Part shown: piece after piece, positions 16,667 to 27,797 of the stretch
Numbering within the stretch: the first letter of the stretch is position 1
Layout of the letters: each line of letters opens with the position of its first letter
NCBI RefSeq assembly: GCF_007830495.1
Contig: NZ_VLKW01000012.1
Location: 186,001-250,000, forward strand
Length of the DNA stretch: 64,000 nt
Direction of reading: 5' to 3'
From: Pseudoduganella flava
Lineage (GTDB): Bacteria > Pseudomonadota > Gammaproteobacteria > Burkholderiales > Burkholderiaceae_D
The notes under the pieces: generated by a model
The model's input: the letters and a program-made list of their open reading frames with translations, nothing else
What the model was told of the DNA's origin: nothing
Database searches by the model: none
Made by a program: the position numbers and the translations under genes

Positions 16667-17590
16667 ATGGCAGATGCGATCGTCCCCACTCCGGTGCCGT
16701 TGCGCACGCGCGTGTACATCGATGGGTACAACCTCTACTACGGCTGCCTGAAAGGGACGCCGTACAAGTGGCTGGATCTGATGGCGCTGTTTGAACAACA
16801 GATCCTGCCGTCCAGCGCCCCGGACAGCAGTGTGTTGCTGCCGCTGAGCATCAAATACTTTACCGCGAAGATCAAGGAGCAAGCCGCCAAGGCGCTGGAC
16901 TCCGTGTCGTCGCAGGCCCGCTACCATACGGCTCTACGCAAACGCTACCATGCGCGCATCGAACTGATCGAAGGGTATTATTCTCTTACCCAGTCGAAGG
17001 CCAGACTCGTCGACAACGCTGTGCCGGCCAAGTGGGCACGCGACTGCGCACAAACCCTGGTGTGGAAGCTGGAAGAAAAACAGTCTGACGTCAATCTCGC
17101 TCTGCAGGCCTATCATGACGCCATCACCGGGGCGGTCGATCAGGTAGTGATCGTTACGAATGACACGGATATCGCGCCTGCGTTGAAGATGATCCGCACT
17201 TACTCCGCGGTCAAGATCGGGCTTGTTGTACCGACCAGGCCGGGCCTCCGGGAACCGAATGATGACTTGCTAAAGCTGGCGCACTGGACTCGCACGCATA
17301 TCACCGACCGTGAGCTGGCCAGCGCTCAGTTGCCCCGTGTCGTCGTCGGCGGGAAAAAGCCGACGATCAAGCCTGAGTCGTGGTATGCCCGCCCCGATTT
17401 GATCGAGCAAGCATTGATGCGTGCTGCGGCGGTGGTCGGCAGTCGCGGGAAGGCTTTCAACTGGCTTGAAACACCCAATCGGTACTTTGATAACCTGGCT
17501 CCGATCGACTTGCTCGACGCCGAGGCCGGCGCGGCCCGGGTGATGGCCTATATCGCCGACCATGAGCGTAACAGTCAGGACGGAACGTGA
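16667..17590 (+). CDS. NYN (PIN-like) domain ribonuclease-like protein
   Basis: This is a 307-residue protein. The first 190 residues form a NYN domain with the motif VYIDGYNLYYG (Asp19) and the second acidic cluster VTNDTDIAPAL, the metal-binding residues expected for a PIN-fold RNase. The rest has no clear domain. GGGGAG lies upstream of the start. Codon use and base composition look less GC-rich than in the cco and fnr genes (for example YYSLTQSKARL uses many AT-rich codons), which suggests later acquisition between ccoH and fnr. Such genes are often found on islands; the RNA target is unknown. The preceding terminated RNA may control it. Confidence 0.8.
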   Translation: MADAIVPTPVPLRTRVYIDGYNLYYGCLKGTPYKWLDLMALFEQQILPSSAPDSSVLLPLSIKYFTAKIKEQAAKALDSVSSQARYHTALRKRYHARIELIEGYYSLTQSKARLVDNAVPAKWARDCAQTLVWKLEEKQSDVNLALQAYHDAITGAVDQVVIVTNDTDIAPALKMIRTYSAVKIGLVVPTRPGLREPNDDLLKLAHWTRTHITDRELASAQLPRVVVGGKKPTIKPESWYARPDLIEQALMRAAAVVGSRGKAFNWLETPNRYFDNLAPIDLLDAEAGAARVMAYIADHERNSQDGT

Positions 17591-17715
17591 CTACGGTTCT
17601 TTGTCCAGTTGCCACTCGGCGGAACAGGCGCTGTACCTGGAGCACATCAGCGCTTCATTGCAGGGGGTGGATGACCGCGTGCGGCGCAGATCCTTGAAAA
17701 TCGATTCCGCGGTGC

Positions 17716-18474
17716 TCAGGCGCAGACTTCCGTCCCTGCCGTGATCGCCTTCAGCCGCGGCAGGTCGAGCACCTCGATCTCGCGGTTCGATACGCGCAGC
17801 AAGCCGATCTTCTTGAATTTGTTGAGCAGGCGGCTGATGCTTTCGATCGTCAGGCCCAGGTAGTTGCCGATGTCTTCGCGGGACATGCGCAGCTGGAACT
17901 CGGTGCTCGAATAGCCGCGCGCCTCGTAGCGCGATGCCAGGTTGACGAGGAAGGCGGCAAAGCGTTGCGTGGCCTGCATGTTCCCGAGCAGCAGCATCAC
18001 GCTTTGCTCGCGTGTGATTTCCTGGCTCATCATCCGGTGGAAGTGGCGCAGCAAGGTGGGCATGTCGGCCAGCAGCTGTTCCAGGCTGGAGAACGGGATT
18101 TCGCACACTTCCGAGTCTTCCAGCGCCATCGCGCTGCAATAGTGCTTGTCGGTGCTGATCGCGTCCATGCCCAGCAGTTCGCCGCCCATCTGGAAGCCCG
18201 TCACCTGCTCTTCGCCGTTGGCGTTGATCTGGTAAGTCTTGAAGTGGCCGAGGCGGATCGCGTACAGGTTCGTGAACGGGTCGCCGATGCGGAACAGGTT
18301 GTCGCCCTTGGGCACCCTGCGGCGGCGGCCGATGATCTTGTCCAGCTTGTCCATATCGCCCATGTCCAGGCCCATCGGCAGGCACAGCTGGTGCATGCTG
18401 CAGGTCGAGCAGCGCGCCTTCAGGATCTCGATGGTCGCGCCGGGAATGGTCAGGGGAGGAAGCTCATGCATCAT
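17716..18474 (-). CDS. fnr: Fnr, oxygen-sensing transcription regulator
   Basis: This 252-residue CRP-family regulator has a [4Fe-4S] cluster. Cys22, Cys25 and Cys31 (CSTCSMHQLC) and a fourth Cys in HYCSA are the ligand set of E. coli FNR. The cyclic-nucleotide-like sensor domain is followed by a long dimer helix and a C-terminal HTH (MSREDIGNYLGLTIESISRLL), whose Glu-Ser-Arg recognition residues specify TTGAT half-sites. The start at MMHELPPLT was chosen over a longer frame because it gives normal FNR length. Two FNR boxes in the window (aer and ccoN promoters) are expected targets. Confidence 0.96.
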   Translation of the reverse strand: MMHELPPLTIPGATIEILKARCSTCSMHQLCLPMGLDMGDMDKLDKIIGRRRRVPKGDNLFRIGDPFTNLYAIRLGHFKTYQINANGEEQVTGFQMGGELLGMDAISTDKHYCSAMALEDSEVCEIPFSSLEQLLADMPTLLRHFHRMMSQEITREQSVMLLLGNMQATQRFAAFLVNLASRYEARGYSSTEFQLRMSREDIGNYLGLTIESISRLLNKFKKIGLLRVSNREIEVLDLPRLKAITAGTEVCA

Positions 18475-18655
18475 AATGGAAATCGTGTAACGGTTGACCG
18501 ACAGTGTACTTGATCCGGGTACCGCGCAGCGTGCGCTGCCGTACACGGGAAACTTTCATTCAGCGTGCTCCCCCGCACAGTGCGCTCGCGTCCGGCCGCG
18601 CATAGTGACAAGAGAACAATCCGAGTCCGGGAATGACCGGGGCGAGGAGGAGACC

Positions 18656-21766
<3,111 letters not shown>

Positions 21767-21775
21767 CTGCAGGCC

Positions 21776-22246
21776 TCAGTGACGGCGGTGATTGAACCAG
21801 GCGCCCGCGGCCAGGCCGATCGCGAACGCGCCATACACCAGCGCCAGCGAAGGCTTCGACACGCGTTCCTCATAGCCGGGCTTCAACCGCTGCGGCGTCA
21901 GCTGGTAGTCGACGAAGCACGCCACGCCGGCGGCCGCAACGGCAGCGGCCACGGTGACGCCGGGCTTGCGCTTGTCCAGCACCTTGCCCGCCACCTGCTC
22001 GAAGATACTGGCCCAGAAGTGCGCGCTGGCGTGGTGGATCGCATACCCCACCAGCGTGTACTTCCACGTGGGCGCATCCTTGCCGAACGCCTTGTCGCCC
22101 CACAGCCAGTGGCTGATCGCATTCGCTCCGGCGAACATGCTGCCGCTCTCCTGATGCGAGCGCAGCGCCAGCGCGCCCGTCGACGTCAGGCTCGCGATCG
22201 TGCCCGGCACGATGCCCTTGGCGATGACCTGCTTCCAGTTGTCCAT
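21776..22246 (-). CDS. Small membrane protein of unknown function
   Basis: This 156-residue protein is not recognised beyond a general resemblance to uncharacterised inner membrane proteins. It starts MDNWKQVIAKGIVPGTIASL, with hydrophobic segments near 90-108 (VTVAAAVAAAGVACFVDYQL) and at the C terminus (LALVYGAFAIGLAAGAWF). A His-rich centre (IHHASAHFW) may be conserved. GGAGAAACGC precedes the start. It is convergent with the hybrid kinase (9-bp gap) and divergent from the SDR-fusion gene. Confidence 0.75.
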   Translation of the reverse strand: MDNWKQVIAKGIVPGTIASLTSTGALALRSHQESGSMFAGANAISHWLWGDKAFGKDAPTWKYTLVGYAIHHASAHFWASIFEQVAGKVLDKRKPGVTVAAAVAAAGVACFVDYQLTPQRLKPGYEERVSKPSLALVYGAFAIGLAAGAWFNHRRH

Positions 22247-22305
22247 GCGTTTCTCCGGTGTCTGGCTTTTTCCCTATACTGGTGCTCCCGACATGAGGAC
22301 ACCCG

Positions 22306-23583
22306 ATGCTGATCCTGCTCACCGGTTCGACCGGCTTTCTCGGCTCCCGCCTGTTGCCGCTGCTGCGCGCCCAGGGCCATCGCGTGCTGTGCGCGGGCCG
22401 CAGGGCGCATGGCGACTGCGAATTCGTGCAAGCCGACTTTGCCCACGATAGCGAAAAATCGGCCTGGGTGGCGCGCCTGTCCGGGGTGGACGCCGTGATC
22501 AATACGGTGGGCATCATCCGCGAGGTGCCGGGTCAGACGTTCGCCCGACTGCACACGGAAACGCCGCGCGCGCTGTTCGCCGCTTGCGTCGAGGCGGGCG
22601 TGGGCCGCGTCATCCAGGTGTCCGCCCTCGGTGCCGACGCAGCGGCCGAGACCGAATACCACCTCAGCAAGAAGGCCGCCGACGATTACCTGGCCACGTT
22701 GCCGATTCGTTCCCGCATCGTGCAACCTTCGCTGATCTACGGCCCGGAAGGCACCAGCGCGCGCATGTTCCGCACACTGGCGACGATGCCGTTCGCCGTG
22801 CAGTTCGGCGCTGCCCCGCAACCGGTGCAACCGATCCACGTGGAGGACGTGTGCGCGGCCATCGTCGCGCTGCTGGCCGAGGAAGGCGGACCGCGCAGCG
22901 CGCGGGTGCCGCTGGTGGGCCCGGCGCCGCTGCCTTTCATCGACTACCTTGCCGCGCTGCGGCGCGCGCTGGGGCTGGGCAAGCTGCGCACGCTGCGCCT
23001 GCCCTCAAGTTTTGCACGGGCGATGGCTGCCGTCGGCGGCCTCGTGCCGGGCAGCCCGCTGACGCCTGACACGCTGCGCATGCTCACGCGCGGCAACACG
23101 GCCGACCCGGCCGACACGATCCGCCTGCTGGGCCGCCCGCCCCGCGCTGTGGACAAGTTCGTCACTGATCCACAGGCCGAGCGCCGTGAGGCGCAACTGG
23201 GCTGGCTGTTGCCGCTGTTGCGCGTGAGCCTGGCCATCGTGTGGATCTGGACGGCCTATGTGTCCGCCTTCGTCTACCCGGTGCAGGACAGCTACGTGCT
23301 GCTGGAACGCACCGGCATTCCCGCCGTGCTGGCCCCGCTGATGCTGTATGGCGCCAGCGCGCTCGACCTGGCATTCGGCATCGGCACGCTAGCGCTGCCG
23401 GCCAGGCTGCGGCGCTGGCTATGGCTGGCGCAGGTCGCACTGATCGGTTTCTACACGGTGGTGATCGCGCTGCGCCTGCCGGAATTCCTGTGGCATCCGT
23501 ATGGGCCGCTCAGCAAGAACCTGCCGATGCTGGCCGCGATCTGGCTGCTGTACGAACTGGAAAAACACCCGGAGAAGACGTGA
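22306..23583 (+). CDS. SDR/NmrA-type oxidoreductase fused to a DoxX-like membrane domain
   Basis: This is a 425-residue two-part protein. Residues 1-about 290 form an atypical NAD(P)-binding SDR (GSTGFLGSRLLPLL at 7-20, VDAVINTVGII, HLSKKAADDYL). The last 120 residues hold four hydrophobic helices (LLRVSLAIVWIWTAYVSAFV onward) like the DoxX/DUF4267 group. The fusion suggests a membrane-tethered redox or quinone-related enzyme; the substrate is unknown. A TATACT -10 and GAGGA ribosome site precede it. Its stop overlaps the DUF2269 start (TGATG), so the two are coupled. Confidence 0.85.
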   Translation: MLILLTGSTGFLGSRLLPLLRAQGHRVLCAGRRAHGDCEFVQADFAHDSEKSAWVARLSGVDAVINTVGIIREVPGQTFARLHTETPRALFAACVEAGVGRVIQVSALGADAAAETEYHLSKKAADDYLATLPIRSRIVQPSLIYGPEGTSARMFRTLATMPFAVQFGAAPQPVQPIHVEDVCAAIVALLAEEGGPRSARVPLVGPAPLPFIDYLAALRRALGLGKLRTLRLPSSFARAMAAVGGLVPGSPLTPDTLRMLTRGNTADPADTIRLLGRPPRAVDKFVTDPQAERREAQLGWLLPLLRVSLAIVWIWTAYVSAFVYPVQDSYVLLERTGIPAVLAPLMLYGASALDLAFGIGTLALPARLRRWLWLAQVALIGFYTVVIALRLPEFLWHPYGPLSKNLPMLAAIWLLYELEKHPEKT

Positions 23584-24047
23584 TGGAATACGTGATCGTG
23601 AAGTGGCTGCACATCCTGTCGTCCACGTTCCTGTTCGGCACCGGCATCGGTTCGGCGTGGTACCTGCTGTTCGCCGTCATCAGCCGCAACGTGGCGGCGA
23701 TCGCCGTCGTCACGCGCATCGTCGTCATGGCCGACTGGATCTTCACGGGCCTGACGATGATCGCGCAGCCCGCGACCGGCTTCTATCTCGTGCACCTGGC
23801 CGGCTTCCCGCTCCACAGCAAATGGATCATGTGGTCGATCACCCTGTTCGTGATCGCGGCGTGCTGCTGGTTCCCCGTCGTGTGGCTGCAGATGCGCCTG
23901 CGTGACACGGCCGCCGCCGCGGCCGCCGAAGGCACCCCGCTGCCGCCTGCGTTCTGGCGCTACTTCAAGAGATGGATCGTACTGGGCATTCCCGCGTTCT
24001 TCGCGTTTCTCGCGGTGTTTTACCTGATGGTGGCGAAGCCGATGTGA
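23583..24047 (+). CDS. DUF2269 family integral membrane protein
   Basis: This 154-residue protein with four hydrophobic helices starts MEYVIVKWLHILSSTFLFGT. The K-W-L-H-I-L-S-S-T N terminus and GIGSAWYLLF are typical of DUF2269. It is translationally coupled to the SDR-DoxX fusion, which suggests a shared membrane process. Function is not known. Confidence 0.87.
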   Translation: MEYVIVKWLHILSSTFLFGTGIGSAWYLLFAVISRNVAAIAVVTRIVVMADWIFTGLTMIAQPATGFYLVHLAGFPLHSKWIMWSITLFVIAACCWFPVVWLQMRLRDTAAAAAAEGTPLPPAFWRYFKRWIVLGIPAFFAFLAVFYLMVAKPM

Positions 24048-24054
24048 AGCCCGA

Positions 24055-24369
24055 TCAGAGCGCCGCGATCAGGTCGAGAATCTCAGGATCGCGGTCGATC
24101 AGGCTGAGCAGGATGGCGGCTTGCGCGTTCGGCTTCGAGATACCCTGTTCCCAGTTCTTGATCGTGCGCAGCTCCGTGCGCAGCTGGCGGGCAAACACGG
24201 GCTGGGAGACGTGCAGCTTCTCGCGCACGGCACGCACTTGTTCGGGTGTCATTTCGGGTGGGCTTTGGTACTCCACCTTCGTCGTGCGCAGCGTGAGCTT
24301 GCCTTTGCGCGCCTGTTCCAGCGCGTCGAAGCCTTCCATCAGGTCGGCAAAAACATCTCGTTTGGTCAT
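24055..24369 (-). CDS. NadS/HigA-like antitoxin, XRE-type HTH
   Basis: This 104-residue antitoxin and autorepressor is encoded after its toxin. The C-terminal half is an HTH (MTPEQVRAVREKLHVSQPVF, then RTELRTIKNWEQGISKPNAQ), and the N-terminal segment is the toxin-binding region. NadS-type proteins have this order and length. The ATG overlaps the toxin stop by 4 bp, so synthesis is coupled. Confidence 0.87.
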   Translation of the reverse strand: MTKRDVFADLMEGFDALEQARKGKLTLRTTKVEYQSPPEMTPEQVRAVREKLHVSQPVFARQLRTELRTIKNWEQGISKPNAQAAILLSLIDRDPEILDLIAAL

Positions 24370-24713
24370 TGTGTGGCTCTCCGTGCCTTGATTTCCAGTT
24401 CCAGGCGCTGCTTCAGCATCTTGCGCTGTTCCGGCGTGAGGTCCGCCGCTTCGTCCTTGCCATAGACGGTGAACAGCCAGAACTGATCATCCGCATCCTT
24501 CCAGAAGTAGATGACGCGCAGGCCGCCCCGCTTGCCTTTGCCGCGCCGCTCGTCGCCGTACCTGATCTTTCGCAAGCCACCGGCGCCGGGGATCACGTCC
24601 CCAGCTTCCGGGTTTTTCATCAGCTCGTTCTGCAAGTCCTTGAACGACTCGTCGTCGAAGTAGTCGTCACGGACGCGCTCGAACGGCGGAAGTTCGATAA
24701 ACGTCGCTTTCAT
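24366..24713 (-). CDS. RelE/HigB-type toxin of a type II toxin-antitoxin pair
   Basis: This 115-residue protein starts MKATFIELPPFERVRDDYF. FKDLQNELMKNPEAGDVIPG, GGLRKIRYGDERRGKGKRGG and RVIYFWKDADDQFWLFTVYG are the conserved strands of the RelE superfamily type that pairs with NadS antitoxins. It should be an mRNA interferase acting on the ribosome. Toxin-first order is the HigBA arrangement. Confidence 0.87.
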   Translation of the reverse strand: MKATFIELPPFERVRDDYFDDESFKDLQNELMKNPEAGDVIPGAGGLRKIRYGDERRGKGKRGGLRVIYFWKDADDQFWLFTVYGKDEAADLTPEQRKMLKQRLELEIKARRATQ

Positions 24714-24720
24714 GTAAGTG

Positions 24721-24735
24721 TACCTAATTTGGGTA
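24721..24735. promoter_or_regulatory. Candidate TA operator upstream of the toxin start
   Basis: TACC and GGTA arms flank TAATTTG just 7 bp upstream of the toxin start codon, within an AT-rich promoter region. Type II TA operons are usually autorepressed at such palindromes. The arms are short, so this is tentative. Confidence 0.35.
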
Positions 24736-24879
24736 TAGTTTTGTGAGATTTCCGCATCACCGCGAGTTGAATCGAACCGGGTCTTCGGCGTTAGCATGGC
24801 GGGGACTGATCCTCTCATGCGGCACGAAGTGTCTGGCTGATGCAAGCCAAACGATGAGATGAGGCTCCAGCGCCGCTGA

Positions 24880-25025
24880 CGAACAAAAAAATTGTTCGAA
24901 AATTTCGACAATACGAAGGCAATCTTTCCGTTTTTGTTTTTCCCCGGTCTTGTTCATACTTCATTCCATCGACGCAGCACACAGCAAACAACGGCGCGTC
25001 AGACCTTTCGAAATTTTGAACAAAC
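24880..25025. promoter_or_regulatory. AT-rich leader with paired inverted repeats before the isochorismatase-family gene
   Basis: The 327-bp gap between toxin and isochorismatase starts holds no gene that I can support. CGAACAA-AAAAA-TTGTTCG (24880-24898) is a perfect 7-bp inverted repeat. TTGTTCGAAAATTTCGA (24892-24908) recurs almost exactly in reverse complement as TTTCGAAATTTTGAACAAA (25007-25025), right before the ribosome site. Two copies facing each other 100 bp apart suggest operators of an unidentified regulator with possible looping, or a long-range RNA stem. Confidence 0.4.
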
Positions 25026-25040
25026 CGAGGAGAATCCATC

Positions 25041-25694
25041 ATGCCAATCGCCAAAGCCCAACCTGGTAGCACCCTGCTGAACGGTAACGATCACACGCTG
25101 ATCATGATCGACCACCAGTCGCAGATGTCGTTTGCAACGAAATCGATCGATGCCACCGTGCTGCGCAATAACGCCGCGCTGGTATCGAAGGCCGCCGCCG
25201 AATTCAAGGTGCCGACGATCCTGACCACCGTCGCCGCCGAATCGTTCTCCGGCCCGATCTACGACGAGATCCAGTCCGTATTCCCGGACCAGAAGCCGAT
25301 CGACCGCACGACGATGAACACGTGGGAAGACCAGCGCATCGCCGACCGCGTCAACGCGATCGGCAAGGGCCGCATCGTGCTGGCAGGGTTGTGGACGTCC
25401 GTCTGCATCGTCGGCCCCGCGCTGTCGGCGCTCGACCAGGGCTTCGAGGTGTACGTGATCACGGACGCCTCCGGCGACATCACCGAGGAAGCGCATGAAC
25501 GTGCCGTGCAGCGGATGGTGCAGGCCGGCGCCCGCCCGATCACGTCGCTGCAATACCTGCTGGAACTGCAGCGTGACTGGGCCCGTGGCGAGACCTACGA
25601 CGAGACGGTCAAGACCGCGATCCAGAACGGCGGCGCGTATGGCCTGGGCCTGATCTACGCGAAGTCGATGTTCAACGCTTCCGAGGGGCACTGA
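25041..25694 (+). CDS. Isochorismatase-family hydrolase (YcaC-like)
   Basis: This 217-residue cysteine hydrolase has the probable triad Asp24 (LIMIDHQ), Lys85 and Cys122 (TSVCIVGPALSAL). MNTWEDQRI and QYLLELQRDWARGETYDETV are characteristic of the YcaC-like subgroup. These enzymes hydrolyse small amides or esters; the natural substrate is unknown. GAGGAGA precedes the start. The 3' end overlaps the convergent YdeI-like gene by 23 bp. Confidence 0.9.
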   Translation: MPIAKAQPGSTLLNGNDHTLIMIDHQSQMSFATKSIDATVLRNNAALVSKAAAEFKVPTILTTVAAESFSGPIYDEIQSVFPDQKPIDRTTMNTWEDQRIADRVNAIGKGRIVLAGLWTSVCIVGPALSALDQGFEVYVITDASGDITEEAHERAVQRMVQAGARPITSLQYLLELQRDWARGETYDETVKTAIQNGGAYGLGLIYAKSMFNASEGH

Positions 25695-26289
25695 CCGGGA
25701 AGATATGGAGTAGCTCGCCGCGCGCGAGCATCTCCACGAATTGCGCGATGCGCTTCGCCCGGGTTTCCGGGCGTTTTGCCTGGTGCGTGCGGAACAGGAT
25801 CGCGTAGCGGTTGGTGCTGTTCAGCGTGGCGAAGAAAGCCTTCGCCTGCGGCGCCGCGTCGAGTGCCGCCTGCAAGTCGGGCGGCACCTCGGCCTTGCCT
25901 TGCGACGCATACGCGGCATCCCAGCGGCCATCCGCCTTGGCGCGCTCGATCTCGGCCAGGCCGGGCGGGCGCATGCGGCCCGCGTCGATCAGGGCCTGCA
26001 CCTTGTCCCGATTGACCTTCGACCAGATGCTGCGTTTCGCACGTGGCGTGAACTTCTGCATCCACCAGTGCTCGTCGATCGACTTTTTCTGGCCGTCGAT
26101 CCAGCCCCAGCACAGCGCCACCTCGACGGCTTCAGGGTACTGCACCGTCTTCGTGTCGGCCTTTGCTTTCGCGATACGCATCCATACGCCGGGTTCGCGG
26201 GCGTGCTCGCGCTTGAGCCAGCGTTCCCATTCGGCCGCATCCGCGAACGCCAGTTCCGGCAGTTCAGGTTTCGGGGCAGTCGCCATCAT
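25672..26289 (-). CDS. YdeI/OmpD-associated family protein
   Basis: This 205-residue protein has the motifs EWERWLKREHAREPGVWMRI, EAVEVALCWGWIDGQKKSID and FTPRAKRSIWSKVNRDKV, which define the YdeI/OmpD-associated (bacteriocin-protection) group. Family members have been linked to stress and antimicrobial peptide tolerance, with no known reaction. The start overlaps the stop of the upstream SRPBCC gene, so they form an operon. Confidence 0.9.
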   Translation of the reverse strand: MMATAPKPELPELAFADAAEWERWLKREHAREPGVWMRIAKAKADTKTVQYPEAVEVALCWGWIDGQKKSIDEHWWMQKFTPRAKRSIWSKVNRDKVQALIDAGRMRPPGLAEIERAKADGRWDAAYASQGKAEVPPDLQAALDAAPQAKAFFATLNSTNRYAILFRTHQAKRPETRAKRIAQFVEMLARGELLHIFPVSAPRKR

Positions 26290-26717
26290 GCCTCCTTGCG
26301 CAGCAACTCGGCCAGGCGGTCGAGATTCTGCTCGTTCGCTTCGCCGGCAAAGCGCGCCACGCGGGCGCAGGCAATGGGATCGTCGAAGTGCATCGTCCAG
26401 TGCAGCCGGGTGCCGTCACCTTCCTCCGTCAGCACGAACGTGGCGCGAAATAGCGTGCCGATGACGTGGTCGAACACGATCCGCGCGGGCGGCACGATCT
26501 CGACGAAGCGCGACTCGTTCGGGTAGTTGACGCCGTCCGGACCGTGCATCACGAACGTCCAAACGCCGCCCGGTTCGAAGTTGAAAGCCTTGAAAGTGCT
26601 GGTGAAGCCTTCCGGACCCCACCACCGTGCCAGCCGGGCCGGGTCGCTGAAGGCGCGAAACACCTGCTCGCGGGGCGCGGCCAGTACGCGGGTCGTCACG
26701 ATATCGCATTCGTCCAT
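26286..26717 (-). CDS. SRPBCC/AHSA1 domain protein
   Basis: This 143-residue single-domain protein begins MDECDIVTTRVLAAPREQVF after GAGGAGACGAC. DPARLARWWGPEGFTSTF and GPDGVNYPN are the AHSA1-type lipid or ligand-binding START-like motifs. The function is not predictable. First gene of a two-gene unit with the YdeI-like protein and divergent from a LysR gene. Confidence 0.88.
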   Translation of the reverse strand: MDECDIVTTRVLAAPREQVFRAFSDPARLARWWGPEGFTSTFKAFNFEPGGVWTFVMHGPDGVNYPNESRFVEIVPPARIVFDHVIGTLFRATFVLTEEGDGTRLHWTMHFDDPIACARVARFAGEANEQNLDRLAELLRKEA

Positions 26718-26767
26718 GTCGTCTCCTCGGATCGGTAGCAATATTCTAATGCGCTATCATCGACCGC

Positions 26768-27706
26768 ATGGCGCATTCTCTCCTCAACCTGCCACCGCTG
26801 GACGCGCTGCGCGGCTTCGTCGCGGCGGCGCGCCGGCTGTCGATCACGGCGGCGGCCCAGGACCTGTGCCTGACGCAGTCCGCCGTCAGCCGCCAGATCC
26901 AGGCGCTGGAGGAGCGGCTCGGTACCGCGCTGTTCGTGCGCGGCAACCGCAGCATCGCATTGACGGATGCCGGACGCCAGCTGTTCGACCTGACCTCGCC
27001 ATGGCTGGACGAGCTGGCCATTCTCGCCGCCACGTTGAAGCACGATGCGGCGCCTCAACCCGTGACGATTTCCGCCAGCATCGGCGTGGCCGCGCTGTGG
27101 GTGTTGCCGCGCCTGGGCGCCTTCCAGGCCGCGCATCCGGACGTCGACATCCGCATGGCCGCCAGCAACCGGCTGATGGACCTGCAGCGCGACGGCGTGG
27201 ACCTGGCGATCCGCTACGCGCCGCCGGCGGCGGTACCGGCCGATGCGCTGCGGCTGTTCGACGAGGAAGTGGCGCCGGTCGCCAGCCCCGCCGTCGCGGC
27301 GGCCGCCTTCGCCACACCGGACGCGCTGGCGCGCCAGGTGCTGCTCGACCTGGACGATGGCGGCCAGCGCACATTCCTGCACTGGAGCCCGTGGCTGCAG
27401 CGTCACGGCCTGCCCCACCAGCCCCGCGCGACGCTGCGCTTCAACCAGTACGACCAGCTGATCCAGGCGGCCGTCGAAGGCAACGGCGTCGCGCTGGGGC
27501 GGCTGGCGCTCGTGCTGCCGCTGCTGAAGGATGGCCGGCTGGTGGCGCAGATGAGCCGGCGCATGCAATCCGAATATGCCTACTGGCTGCTGCAGGCGGC
27601 GCCCGAGCCGCGCCGCGAGGTCGAGCTGGTACGCGCGTGGCTGAGAGAGCAGGTCGCGTTGACGGCGGCGCACCTTGCCCAGCTGGGAGGTGCCGCCGCC
27701 GCGTGA
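26768..27706 (+). CDS. LysR-family transcription regulator, GcvA-like
   Basis: This 312-residue regulator has an N-terminal winged HTH (LSITAAAQDLCLTQSAVSRQ, then ALEERLGTALFVRGNRSIAL) and a type 2 periplasmic-binding-like effector domain. The LPPLDALRGFVAAAR start is typical of the GcvA/AmpR group. It is divergent from the SRPBCC-YdeI operon with about 50 bp between starts, so that operon is the likely target. An MFS transporter follows on the same strand. Confidence 0.9.
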   Translation: MAHSLLNLPPLDALRGFVAAARRLSITAAAQDLCLTQSAVSRQIQALEERLGTALFVRGNRSIALTDAGRQLFDLTSPWLDELAILAATLKHDAAPQPVTISASIGVAALWVLPRLGAFQAAHPDVDIRMAASNRLMDLQRDGVDLAIRYAPPAAVPADALRLFDEEVAPVASPAVAAAAFATPDALARQVLLDLDDGGQRTFLHWSPWLQRHGLPHQPRATLRFNQYDQLIQAAVEGNGVALGRLALVLPLLKDGRLVAQMSRRMQSEYAYWLLQAAPEPRREVELVRAWLREQVALTAAHLAQLGGAAAA

Positions 27707-27797
27707 CGCATGCGCGCCGCGCATGGATCGCATGCGCGTTTACCGCTCGTGCGGCCGGGTACCGGACCGCTATCCTCGCTGGCAAAGGAGGATCGCC

